Positions 53,343-61,799 of a stretch of DNA of 64,000 nt are shown in pieces. Position 1 is the stretch's first letter. Each line of letters begins with the position of its first letter. The translations under genes and the position numbers were made by a program. The notes under the pieces were generated by a model. The model saw only the letters and a program-made list of their open reading frames with translations. It had not been told where the DNA came from and did not search any database. This stretch comes from Gemmatimonadaceae bacterium (GTDB lineage: Bacteria; Gemmatimonadota; Gemmatimonadetes; Gemmatimonadales; Gemmatimonadaceae), in assembly GCA_036273715.1 (NCBI GenBank), contig DASUHB010000048.1, positions 1 through 64,000 on the forward strand, written 5' to 3'.

Positions 53343-54494
53343 ATGCGGTGGTGGCTGTGCATCGTTGGCATCGTGTTGGCGGCGGTCACGGCGTGTTCGA
53401 CGCAAGAGCGCGGGGCATCGCCGACGTCGCCGGTGGACAGCACGAGCAAGGCGCTCGCGGGCCAGCTGACGGTCCCCGCGGGATTCCAGGTCGGGTACTT
53501 CGCACGCGACCTGCCCGGCGTGCGATTCATGGCGCCCGGCGCCGATGGCGCCGTGTACGCGAGCGAGCCGGCCGCCGGGAAAGTGGTGCGCGTGTGGGAC
53601 GTGAACGGCGATGGGGTCGCGGACAGCGTGGCGACCGCGGTGAGCGACCTCGACCGTCCGCACGGCCTCGCGTTCCACGGCGGATACCTCTACATCGCCA
53701 ACACCGGCAGCATCGTTCGGGTTCGGTTAGGCGCTGACGGCCGCGCGACAGACGCGCCGGAAATGCTGGCGCGGATTTCGGGTGGCGGCGGGCACTGGAC
53801 GCGAACGATCGTCTTCGGACCGGACAGCATGATGTACGTCTCGATCGGCTCGACGTGCAATCTCTGCGTCGAGACCGACTCCGAGCGCGCCTCGGTGATG
53901 CGCTTCGACGCCGATGGCAAGCACGGACAGCGATTCGCGTTCGGTCTTCGCAACGCGGTGGGAATGGCGGTGAATCCGGTGACCAACGACATCTGGGTGT
54001 CGCAGAACGAGCGGGACAATCTGCCGCCGGACCATCAGAACCTGCCGCCGGAGGAGATCAACATCCTGCACTCGGGCGGCGACTACGGATGGCCGTACTG
54101 CTACTCGGAGAGCGGCCGGGCGGTGCCCAACCCGGAGTACAACGACGCGGCGCGCTGCGCGCCGACGATTCCTGCCGCGCTCGAGATGCAGGCCCACTCG
54201 GCGCCGTTAGGCATGGCGTTTCTCGCCGGAGCGACCGAGTTCCCGGCGGAGTATCGCGGGGATCTGCTCGTGGCGTTCCACGGGTCCTGGGATCGGGACG
54301 TGCCGACGGGCGCGAAAGTCGTGCGGGTGCGCGTCGCCAACGGGCTGCCGGCATCGTACGAGGATTTCGTCGCCGGCTGGCAGCGGGCTGACGGCAGCCG
54401 TTGGGGTCGGCCGGTGGACGTGATGGTGTACCGGGATGGCTCGGTGCTGGTGAGCGACGACCTGGCGAACGCGATCTATCGCGTGTGGCATTGA
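53343..54494 (+). CDS. Sorbosone dehydrogenase-like lipoprotein (PQQ-type beta-propeller)
   Basis: A 383-residue exported protein with a good ribosome site (GGGAGGGAGC ATG). Signal sequence ends in VTAC, a lipobox. The propeller shows FMAPGADGAVYASEPAAGKV, RVWDVNGDGVADSVATAVSD, GGHWTRTIVFGPDSMMYVSI, and GGDYGWPYCYSESGRAVPNP, features of the glucose/L-sorbosone dehydrogenase family, which uses PQQ. CNLC pair near 180 may form a disulfide. The actual substrate is unknown. Starts 24 bases after E1-alpha. Confidence 0.87.
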   Translation: MRWWLCIVGIVLAAVTACSTQERGASPTSPVDSTSKALAGQLTVPAGFQVGYFARDLPGVRFMAPGADGAVYASEPAAGKVVRVWDVNGDGVADSVATAVSDLDRPHGLAFHGGYLYIANTGSIVRVRLGADGRATDAPEMLARISGGGGHWTRTIVFGPDSMMYVSIGSTCNLCVETDSERASVMRFDADGKHGQRFAFGLRNAVGMAVNPVTNDIWVSQNERDNLPPDHQNLPPEEINILHSGGDYGWPYCYSESGRAVPNPEYNDAARCAPTIPAALEMQAHSAPLGMAFLAGATEFPAEYRGDLLVAFHGSWDRDVPTGAKVVRVRVANGLPASYEDFVAGWQRADGSRWGRPVDVMVYRDGSVLVSDDLANAIYRVWH

Positions 54495-54531
54495 CGGCGT
54501 TACTGGAGCGTCGAGCGTCGCGTCCCTGTAC

Positions 54532-55503
54532 GTGAGACGTTCCCGGATCGGCACGTGCATCGCGGCGGCGGTGTGCCTCTCGTTGGGCGCACGGCGTGCG
54601 CCGGCGCAGGAGGCGGCGCTCATCGCGCACGCCGACACGCTCCTCATTGCGGGCCGGGTGTTCTCGGCGGAATCGCTGTACTATCGCGCCGTGCGGATGG
54701 ACTCGCACGATCCGGCCGCGCGCCTTGCGTTAGGCAAGTACCTGGCGGCGCGCGGCGCGCTGCGTGTCGGCGCGGTGTTGATGGAAGAGGCGCGGTACTT
54801 CGGCGGCGACCCGGGCGTGGTCGCGCGCGCGCTCGCGCCGGTGTACGAGGCGCTCGGCGACTATCAGGCGCTCGCGTCGCTGCCCGGATCGCCGTTGCCC
54901 TACGCCGAGCGCGCGCGGGCCGAGTGGTTGGGTGATCACCGGCCGTCGGCAGTGGGGCCCGATTCGGCGTGGGTGCCGTACCGCGTGAGCGACAGCCACC
55001 TCCTCGGTCAGGTCGTGCTTCGGTTAGGCGCAGATTCGGTGCTCGCGGCGATCGATGCCCGTGTGCACGGCCTCGTGCTCGACCCGTCGTGGATGCAGCG
55101 CCGGGAGGTGCGCCGGTTCGCCTCGCGCGGCGCACGAAGCGCCGATGACGTGGCGGGCGTCGCGCTCGCTATCCGGTTGGGTGCGTTTACCCTGACCAAC
55201 GTGCCGGTCCACTTCGAGCTGCAGCACGCCCGCGATGGCGCCCTGATCGGTCTGGATGTGCTCGCATCGCTGGCGCCGACGTTCGATCCGGTGGCAGGAC
55301 GGATGCTCCTGCGCCGCTCCGGCGACATCGCCCCAAATGCGGGCGGGTTTCGCATCCCGACGCTGGTGACGGAGCGGGGCACGTTCGTGGTGAAGACCGA
55401 AACGGTGTTTCCGATCGGCCACCCCGACGTCCAACGATACCTGCGCTTGGCCCGGTGGACGTTGGACGCAAAGAACGGTGCGGTGATCGTCTCGGGACGC
55501 TAG
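54532..55503 (+). CDS. Exported TPR plus degenerate retropepsin-like protein
   Basis: A 323-residue protein from a GTG at 54532 with a signal peptide (IGTCIAAAVCLSLGARRAPA). Residues 30-140 are TPR-like helices (AGRVFSAESLYYRAVRMDSH). The rest resembles bacterial retropepsin-like aspartic proteases: VRLGADSV..., GLIGLDVLASL-type strand (ALIGLDVLASLAPTFDPVAG) and MLLRRS. The catalytic DTG/DSG is absent: the equivalent place reads AIDARVHGLVLDPSW. So it is probably a non-proteolytic relative or has lost activity. It starts 37 bases after the sorbosone dehydrogenase-like gene. Confidence 0.7.
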   Translation: MRRSRIGTCIAAAVCLSLGARRAPAQEAALIAHADTLLIAGRVFSAESLYYRAVRMDSHDPAARLALGKYLAARGALRVGAVLMEEARYFGGDPGVVARALAPVYEALGDYQALASLPGSPLPYAERARAEWLGDHRPSAVGPDSAWVPYRVSDSHLLGQVVLRLGADSVLAAIDARVHGLVLDPSWMQRREVRRFASRGARSADDVAGVALAIRLGAFTLTNVPVHFELQHARDGALIGLDVLASLAPTFDPVAGRMLLRRSGDIAPNAGGFRIPTLVTERGTFVVKTETVFPIGHPDVQRYLRLARWTLDAKNGAVIVSGR

Positions 55504-55575
55504 GCGGTCTGGCGGAGCCAGCAGCGCGCATGCAACTTGCTGGGCACCAGCCCCAGCAATTGTACTGAGCGCATC

Positions 55576-56376
55576 GTGGACGAGCGCATCTCGACGGTCC
55601 TCCTCTGCCATGCGGAGGAGCCGCTGCATACGGTCGGCATCGCGCGGTGGCTGCACGCCACCAGCGATCTGCGCGGCATCGTCCGCGTCCACGATTCCCG
55701 GCGGACGTTCTGGCGTCGCGTCAAGCGCGAGTGGCGTCGCGGCGGCGCGATGGCGATGCTCGACATCGTCGCCTTCCGCGTTTATTACCGGCTCGAGCGG
55801 GCGTCGCACGATGCGGCCTGGGAGCGCGCGACGCTGGATGCGTTGACGCGCGAATGGCCCGCGGTGCCCGCCGACATCCCCGTCCTCGACACCTCGCGGC
55901 CTAACGGAACAGAGTGCGAGGCGTTCATCCGGCGCTGCGCGCCGGACGCCGTGGTCGCACTGTGCAAGCACATCCTGCAGCCGCGCATCTTCGAGATTCC
56001 GCACGCCGGCACGCTCATCTTCCATGACGGGATCGCGCCCGAGTACCGCAACGCCCATGGCTGCTTCTGGGCGATGGCGACGGGCGATTTCGACCGCGTC
56101 GGCCTCACGGTATTGCGCGCCGATCGCGGCGTCGACACCGGTCCGATCTTCGGCTATTTCCGCTGCGCGTTCGACGCCGCCCGCGAGTCGTACGTCGAAA
56201 TCTCGAGCCGCGTGCTGCTGGACAACCTCGCGGAGATCACGGATCTGCTCCGGCGTATCGTCACGGGCGACGCGACGCCGATCCCGACCAACGGAAAAAC
56301 GTCGGCTGTCTGGGGACAGCCGCGGCTCACGGCCTACCTGAAACTCAAGCGACGCTTGAAACAGCGGAGGGCGTAA
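55576..56376 (+). CDS. Formyltransferase-family enzyme
   Basis: About 266 residues from a GTG at 55576; a TTG at 55537 is possible. The formyltransferase core is visible: VALCKHILQPRIFEIPHAGT, FHDGIAPEYRNAHGCFWAMA, and LRADRGVDTGPIFGYFRC with the catalytic Asp. Where N10-formyl-THF enzymes have Asn-x-His, this protein has Ile-Phe-His, so the Asn is missing. Such enzymes formylate amino sugars or tRNA-Met; the neighbouring deacetylase suggests a surface-sugar role. Its stop overlaps the next start by one base (TAATG), so they are coupled. Confidence 0.8.
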   Translation: MDERISTVLLCHAEEPLHTVGIARWLHATSDLRGIVRVHDSRRTFWRRVKREWRRGGAMAMLDIVAFRVYYRLERASHDAAWERATLDALTREWPAVPADIPVLDTSRPNGTECEAFIRRCAPDAVVALCKHILQPRIFEIPHAGTLIFHDGIAPEYRNAHGCFWAMATGDFDRVGLTVLRADRGVDTGPIFGYFRCAFDAARESYVEISSRVLLDNLAEITDLLRRIVTGDATPIPTNGKTSAVWGQPRLTAYLKLKRRLKQRRA

Positions 56377-57227
56377 TGCGCGCCATCGGACTGGAGTATC
56401 ACGACGTCGTTGCGGACGGGGACTTCGACGCGAGTGGTTTCCCCGGCGCGGCGGCCGCGAGCTACAAGCTGACGGTGCAACGTTTCGAGGCGCATCTGCG
56501 GGCGATCGCCTCGCGCCGCGTCCATGTGGCGCGGGCGGACGCGTTGTCGCTGGTGCCCGCGGGGACGACGCCCGTGTTCCTGACGTTCGACGACGGCGGC
56601 GCCAGTGCGCTCTCGACGACGGGCCTGTGCCTGGCGCATTTCGGTTGGGTGGGCCATTTCCTGATCACCACATCGCGGATCGGTACGCGTGGATTTCTGG
56701 ACGCGTCGCAAGTCCGCGCCGTGCACGAGGCGGGTCACGTGATCGGCAGCCACTCGTGCACGCATCCGCTCCGCTTTTCTGCGTTAGACGGGCGATCCAT
56801 GCTCCGTGAATGGGCGGACAGCCGCGAAGCGCTGGAGCAGATCCTCGGCGCCGCGGTGACGGTTGCGTCGGTTCCCGGCGGCTATTTTCGCCGAATCGCT
56901 GCCATGACGGCGGCCGAGGCAGGTCTGCGCACGCTGTTCACATCGGAACCGGTGTCGAGCGTGCGTACGGTTGCGGGGTGTCTGGTGCTGGGGCGTTGCT
57001 CGATACGCCGGGCGACGCTGCCCGAGGAGGCCGCCGATCTTGCATCGGTGCGTCTCGCGCCGCGCGCACGCCAGTGGGTGGTGTGGAACGGCAAGAAAGC
57101 GGTGAAGGCTGCCGGTGGGCGGGCGTATCTCTCGGCGCGCGAGTGGTTGTTCGAGCGCGGTGCACCAGGACAGCCGATGGGGATGGTCGTCGCTCCGGCG
57201 CCGAAGCGGCGGCGGCCAGTGTCCTAA
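56376..57227 (+). CDS. Polysaccharide deacetylase (NodB fold), cytoplasmic type
   Basis: A 283-residue NodB-type deacetylase with no signal peptide, coupled to the formyltransferase gene; GGAGGG (56366-56371) supports the start. Motifs: FLTFDDGGASALSTTG near 68 with the catalytic Asp pair, and GHVIGSHSCTHPLRFS near 120 with the HxxxH metal site. VPGGYFRRIA is the Arg/Pro motif. The pairing with a formyltransferase resembles sugar-nucleotide or lipid-linked N-acyl exchange pathways (remove acetyl, add formyl), which is inference. Confidence 0.87.
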   Translation: MRAIGLEYHDVVADGDFDASGFPGAAAASYKLTVQRFEAHLRAIASRRVHVARADALSLVPAGTTPVFLTFDDGGASALSTTGLCLAHFGWVGHFLITTSRIGTRGFLDASQVRAVHEAGHVIGSHSCTHPLRFSALDGRSMLREWADSREALEQILGAAVTVASVPGGYFRRIAAMTAAEAGLRTLFTSEPVSSVRTVAGCLVLGRCSIRRATLPEEAADLASVRLAPRARQWVVWNGKKAVKAAGGRAYLSAREWLFERGAPGQPMGMVVAPAPKRRRPVS

Positions 57228-57256
57228 CGGCGGCGTTTTCGTGGCGATGGAGGCGG

Positions 57257-58459
57257 TCAGCGTTGGGCGACGCCGTACTTGACGAGGATGGCGCGCACGC
57301 TGTCCAGCGGGATCGCGTCCACTGTGTGGCCGTTGCTCGTGACCGTGGTGGCCATGAACATGGAATCGTAGATCGCTTCCTCGGTTGCCTCGATCACCGC
57401 TTCGAAGAGCGGCGACATGTCGTCGTTGGAGAGGTCTTCCGTTGGGCGCGGCGCCGGGGGTTGGGGCGCGGCACCGGCCTCGGGCAGCTTGACGTGCCGG
57501 CGCACGTGCTCGGCGGTCGAGAACGCGATCACGTAGTCGCCGGAGCCGTTCGCTTCGTCGGAACCCGTGCGCGCGAGTCCCGACATGGCGCGCGCGGCGA
57601 GTCGTGTGAGGTTGCGATCCGACAGCGGTGCATCGGTGGCGACGACGATCATGATGGAGCCATCGCCGCGCTCGGCGGCCACGTCGTGTTTGAACGAGTA
57701 ACTGCCTAACTCTCGCCCAACGGGAGCGCCGAGTACCTGGAGCACGCCGCCGAAGTTGCTCTGCACGAGCACGCCGACGGTGTAGCCGCCGAGCGAGCGC
57801 GGAAGAACGCGCGAGGCCGTTCCGATGCCGCCCTTCCAGCCGAAGGCGCGCGTGCCGGCGCCGGCGCCGACGCTGCCCTCGGTGACCGGACCGCTCGAGG
57901 CTGAGGCGAGCGCGCGGTGCACGTCGTCGGGCGTGATCGGGCGTGAGCGAATGGCATTGAGCCACCCGTCGTTGGTCTCACCGACCACGGGGTTGATGGA
58001 CACGACACGGTGCATGCCTGGTTGGGCAAGCATCTCGGCGACGAGTGCGTCCGCGGCGCGCCAGACGCAGAGCGTACACGTGAGGAGAATCGGCGTCTCG
58101 AGCTCGCCTAACTCGTTGACCTGGGTGGCGCCGACGAGCTTGCCGAACGCGTTGCCCACGTAGACGGCGGCGGGCACGCGGTCGAAGAACATGTTGCCGG
58201 CGTGCGGCAGGATCGCCGTGATACCGGTGTGCACCGAGTCGCCCTGCACGATGGTGACCTGTCCAACGAGCACGCCGCCCACGTCGGTGATCCCGTCGAG
58301 CGGGCCGGGTTGAAAGATCCCGGGTTTGACGCCCAACGCGCGCGCCCGCACTCGCGGCGCCTGTGCATGCGGCGCGCGGGCGAGCGCGAGGGTGGCGAGC
58401 AGTGCAACGCGGAAGCACCGCCCTGTGCCGTGCGCTAGGACTCGAGCGATCGAGCGCAT
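57257..58459 (-). CDS. Exported P1 family peptidase (DmpA/S58, self-processing)
   Basis: A 400-residue Ntn-type hydrolase precursor with a signal peptide (RCFRVALLATLALARAPHAQ). ITDVGGVLVGQVTI and NMFFDRVPAAVYVGNAFGKL open the alpha chain. The autocleavage site lies in ERGDGSIMIVVATDAPL: cleavage before Ser would expose the nucleophile of the beta chain. QSNFGGVLQVLG and GAGAGTRAFGWKGGIGTASR are typical. Such enzymes are L-aminopeptidase/D-amidase or beta-aminopeptidases; beta-aminopeptidase activity would be interesting given the beta-lysine enzyme in the window, but no link is shown. Confidence 0.9.
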   Translation of the reverse strand: MRSIARVLAHGTGRCFRVALLATLALARAPHAQAPRVRARALGVKPGIFQPGPLDGITDVGGVLVGQVTIVQGDSVHTGITAILPHAGNMFFDRVPAAVYVGNAFGKLVGATQVNELGELETPILLTCTLCVWRAADALVAEMLAQPGMHRVVSINPVVGETNDGWLNAIRSRPITPDDVHRALASASSGPVTEGSVGAGAGTRAFGWKGGIGTASRVLPRSLGGYTVGVLVQSNFGGVLQVLGAPVGRELGSYSFKHDVAAERGDGSIMIVVATDAPLSDRNLTRLAARAMSGLARTGSDEANGSGDYVIAFSTAEHVRRHVKLPEAGAAPQPPAPRPTEDLSNDDMSPLFEAVIEATEEAIYDSMFMATTVTSNGHTVDAIPLDSVRAILVKYGVAQR

Positions 58460-58613
58460 GTTTGCGACGAAGGTCTTGGGAGGCGGGGAAGCGCGCGCTC
58501 ATCTCTTCGCGAAGGATCAAAGAATAACGAACGTGAACCCGAGGGATAAGGGTCTTCCCGGCCAGAGGCCGACCGCCGGCAGCGGAGAACGCCTGAGACT
58601 CGGTGGGCGCGCG

Positions 58614-58642
58614 TTGCAAGAGCGTGAGCACGGCGCTATTAC
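58614..58642 (+). promoter_or_regulatory. Promoter for the beta-propeller gene
   Basis: TTGCAA (58614-58619), exactly 17 bases, then TATTAC (58637-58642), each four of six consensus. The start would be near 58649, about 30 bases before the ATG at 58680. The 220-base gap also faces the P1 peptidase gene; a TATTCT on the minus strand (58521-58526) may serve it. Confidence 0.45.
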
Positions 58643-58679
58643 TCTCCCGCCACCGATCCCGTCTCCTTTCCTCCATTCG

Positions 58680-61388
58680 ATGACGATGACCACAACGCGT
58701 TGTGCTGTCGTGTTGGCCGCGGCACTGCTGAGCGCATCTGCCGCGGCAGCACAGAAACCGCGACGGCAGTCGCGCCCAACTCCAGCCGACACGGCTGCGT
58801 CCGGGCCGTTCGATGAATTTCTGCACGGATTCAGTCTGCGATCGATCGGTCCGGCCGCGTACAGCGGACGCGTGACGGCGTTCGCGGTGCCGACCCCGTA
58901 TCACAACACGATGTACGTTGGCGCTGCCGGCGGCGGCGTGTGGAAGACGAGCAACGACGGCATCACGTGGCGCGACATCGGCGACTCGCTGGGCGTCACG
59001 ACCATCGGCGACATCGAGGTTGCGCCATCGGACACGAACGTGGTGTGGGTGGGCACCGGCGAAAAGAACAGCCTGCGTTCGCAGTCGTGGGGCAACGGCG
59101 TGCACAAGTCCACGGACGGTGGACGCACGTGGCACCACATGGGCCTCGCCGACACGAAGGCGATCGGGAAGATCGTGATCGATCCGCGCGATCCCAACAC
59201 CGTCTACGTGGCGGCGCTCGGCCACCTGTGGGGGCCTAACGCAGAACGCGGCGTGTTCAAGACCACCGATGGCGGGACGACGTGGAGCAAAGTCTTGTTC
59301 GTCGATGACAGCACGGGGTTCGTGGACCTGGTGATGGCGCCGGGCAATCCCGACGTGCTGTACGCCGCGGCGTGGCATCGCGTGCGCTGGGGCGGGTCGC
59401 ACATGCAGGGCGTCGGCGCGGGGAGCGGCGTCTATCGCACGGCGGACGGCGGTCGCACCTGGCAGCGCCTAACGGACCCGGCGCGGCACGACGGGCTGCC
59501 CAGCGGCCACATGGGCCGCATCGGCCTGGCGGTGACGGCTGCCGACCCGCATACGGTGTACGCGATGATCCAGGTGGACGAAGGCGTGACCGATGCCGAG
59601 CAGGGACGCTACGGCGGCGTGTTCCGGTCGAGCGATGATGGCGCGACGTGGACGCAGGTGAACGACCTGCAAGCGGTACCGCACTACTACTACGATGCGA
59701 TCGTCGCCGATCCGACGAACGCCGATCATGTGTACGTGTTGTTCTCTCCGATGCTCGAGTCGAAGGATGGCGGCAAGACGTTCGGGCGCGATTCGCTGCA
59801 CCTCGTGCACGTGGACAACCACGCGCTGTGGATCGATCCGGCCGACGCCCATCACATGCTGCTCGGCAACGACGGCGGCGTGTATCTGACGCGCGATGGC
59901 GGCAAGGCGTGGGCGCACATGGAGCTGCCCATCGGTCAGTTCTATACCGTGATCGTCGACAGCTCGGTGACGCCGTACCGGATCTGCGGCGGTCTGCAGG
60001 ACAACGGCGTGTGGTGCGGGCCGAGCGCGACGCGCGATACGTTAGGCGTGACGGATGCGGATTGGTATCCGGTGGAGGGCGGCGATGGGATGTGGGTCCA
60101 GATTCCGTGGAACGACCCGTACACCGTGTACGCCGAATACCAGTTCGGCAGCATGTCGCGGCTCGACCTGCGGACATCCAAGCGGGACGATATCAAACCG
60201 CTGGCGTTGGATTCGGGCGAGGGAAGCGGCTACGAGTTCACCTGGGGATGGACCGCGCCAATGCTGTTGTCGCAGCACGATCCCGCAACGTTGTACGTCG
60301 GGTCGAACCATCTCATTCGCCTCACCGACCGTGGGGACAACTGGAAGGTGCTCGGGCCGGACATGACGCGCGCGACGCGCGAGCACCCGGCGCCCGAAGA
60401 AGGGAACACATCATATCATGCGCTGTTTTCGATTGCCGAGAGTCCGCGGAGCGCGGCCATTCTGTGGACGGGCAGCGACGACGGCCTGGTGTGGGTGTCG
60501 CGCGATACGGGCGCGACGTGGGCGAACGTGACGGCGAATTTTCCCAAAGGCGCGCCCACGGAGTGCTTCGTGTCGACGATCGTCGCGTCGCGGTTTGCCG
60601 AGGGGACGGCGTACCTCACGTACGATTGCCACAGCCGCGACGACTATCGTCCGCACGCGTACGCGACCACCGACTTCGGCAGGACGTGGACGGCGATGTC
60701 GTCGACCGGTCTGCCGGCCGACGGCGGGAGCTACACGATTCTCGAAGATGTCGTGAATCCTCGGCTGCTCTGGTTAGGCACGGAAGTCGGCGCCTACGTG
60801 AGCGTGGACAAGGGCGCGCACTGGGAGCGCTTCGGCAAGAATCTGCCGCCGGTGCCGGTGGAGAAAATGGCGGAATCGTTCCGGCAGAAGGAGCTCGTGG
60901 TGAGTACGCACGGGCGCGGGATGTGGGTGGCGGAGATCGGCCCGCTCCAGGAAATGACCGATTCGCTGCTCGCCGAGCCGGCGCACCTGTTCGCGATCGC
61001 GCCGGCGCTGCAGTACCGCTACGCCGACACGTATCCGAGTTTCGGCAGCCGGCCGTACGTCGCGCCTAACCCGCCGCGCGGCGCCCGCATCTTTTATTGG
61101 CTGAAAGATGCGCAGCCGGGGCCGGTGACCATTTCGATCACGTCGGCCGCGGGGGATACGGTGAAATCGATCAAGGCGCCCGGGTACGCGGGACTGCAGT
61201 CGATCACGTGGGATCTCTCGCGAGACAAGCCGCGACCGCGGGAGAAAGGCGGACCGACCTCGCCGGCCGAGCTGAAGCGTGTCGAAACCGGTCCGTACGT
61301 CGTGCGTCTGAACGTGGGGAAACTCAAGATGCAGCAGACGGTGCAGGTGCAGGCATGGCCGGCCGACACGGTCGGGTGGGTGAGATGA
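58680..61388 (+). CDS. Exported VPS10/BNR-repeat beta-propeller protein
   Basis: 902 residues from the ATG at 58680 with a signal peptide (AVVLAAALLSASAAAAQ); the upstream reading is spurious. Repeated Asp-box-like units are visible, for example KTSNDGITWRDIGDS, KSTDGGRTWHHMGLA, KTTDGGTTWSKVLF and TTDFGRTWTAMSS. They fit sortilin (VPS10) or BNR-type propellers, a group often annotated as glycosyl hydrolase without proof. The last 130 residues (FYWLKDAQPGPVTISITSAA, then TWDLSRDKPRPREKGGPTSP) are the beta-sandwich typical of these proteins. Abundant in Gemmatimonadota and Bacteroidetes. Confidence 0.88.
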   Translation: MTMTTTRCAVVLAAALLSASAAAAQKPRRQSRPTPADTAASGPFDEFLHGFSLRSIGPAAYSGRVTAFAVPTPYHNTMYVGAAGGGVWKTSNDGITWRDIGDSLGVTTIGDIEVAPSDTNVVWVGTGEKNSLRSQSWGNGVHKSTDGGRTWHHMGLADTKAIGKIVIDPRDPNTVYVAALGHLWGPNAERGVFKTTDGGTTWSKVLFVDDSTGFVDLVMAPGNPDVLYAAAWHRVRWGGSHMQGVGAGSGVYRTADGGRTWQRLTDPARHDGLPSGHMGRIGLAVTAADPHTVYAMIQVDEGVTDAEQGRYGGVFRSSDDGATWTQVNDLQAVPHYYYDAIVADPTNADHVYVLFSPMLESKDGGKTFGRDSLHLVHVDNHALWIDPADAHHMLLGNDGGVYLTRDGGKAWAHMELPIGQFYTVIVDSSVTPYRICGGLQDNGVWCGPSATRDTLGVTDADWYPVEGGDGMWVQIPWNDPYTVYAEYQFGSMSRLDLRTSKRDDIKPLALDSGEGSGYEFTWGWTAPMLLSQHDPATLYVGSNHLIRLTDRGDNWKVLGPDMTRATREHPAPEEGNTSYHALFSIAESPRSAAILWTGSDDGLVWVSRDTGATWANVTANFPKGAPTECFVSTIVASRFAEGTAYLTYDCHSRDDYRPHAYATTDFGRTWTAMSSTGLPADGGSYTILEDVVNPRLLWLGTEVGAYVSVDKGAHWERFGKNLPPVPVEKMAESFRQKELVVSTHGRGMWVAEIGPLQEMTDSLLAEPAHLFAIAPALQYRYADTYPSFGSRPYVAPNPPRGARIFYWLKDAQPGPVTISITSAAGDTVKSIKAPGYAGLQSITWDLSRDKPRPREKGGPTSPAELKRVETGPYVVRLNVGKLKMQQTVQVQAWPADTVGWVR

Positions 61389-61391
61389 ACG

Positions 61392-61799
61392 GTGATCGAT
61401 TCCTGCTCCAGCGAGGCGCGCTTCGTGTCATGGTGTCGGAAAGCTGTGATCCTGGCTGCGGGTCGCGGCACGCGGTTAGGCACGCTCGCCGAGGAGATGC
61501 CGAAATGCCTGCTGCCCGTCGGGGGCAAGGCGCCACTGGACCATCACCTGGACTCGCTGGCGGCGGCCGGAATCCAGGATGTGACGGTGGTGGTGGGATT
61601 CGAGGGCGATCGAGTCGCGGCGCATGCAGCCGGCCGGTGCCGGATCGTGGTGAACGACCGCTACGAGACGACGAACAGCATCGTGTCGCTGCACCTGGCC
61701 GGCGCGCATCTGCGCGGCCATGCGTTCGTCATGCAGAATGCGGATGTGTTGTACCAATCCCGAGCTCATCCGCCGGCTGCTCGATGCCCAGCGGCCTAA
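61392..61799 (+). CDS. Nucleotidyltransferase, 5' part of a frameshifted gene
   Basis: GTG start at 61392, three bases after the previous stop. VILAAGRGTRLGTLAEEMPK and CLLPVGGKAPLDHHLDSLAA are the nucleotide loop and Lys of sugar-phosphate (phosphocholine-type) nucleotidyltransferases. The sequence DRYETTNSIVSLHLAGAHL and FVMQNADVLY leads to the catalytic Asp strand. At 61755 the frame breaks: after DVLY, the sense continues one base later as NPELIRRLL in the other frame. The reading beyond ~61755 in this frame (SRAHPPAARCPAA) is spurious. One extra C explains it, either a true inactivating mutation or a sequencing error. Confidence 0.82.
   Translation: MIDSCSSEARFVSWCRKAVILAAGRGTRLGTLAEEMPKCLLPVGGKAPLDHHLDSLAAAGIQDVTVVVGFEGDRVAAHAAGRCRIVVNDRYETTNSIVSLHLAGAHLRGHAFVMQNADVLYQSRAHPPAARCPAA

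Noticed and set aside
58326-58679. N-terminal extension of the beta-propeller gene
   Set aside because: It would overlap the divergent peptidase gene and precede the signal peptide; the ATG at 58680 is preceded by a good promoter.
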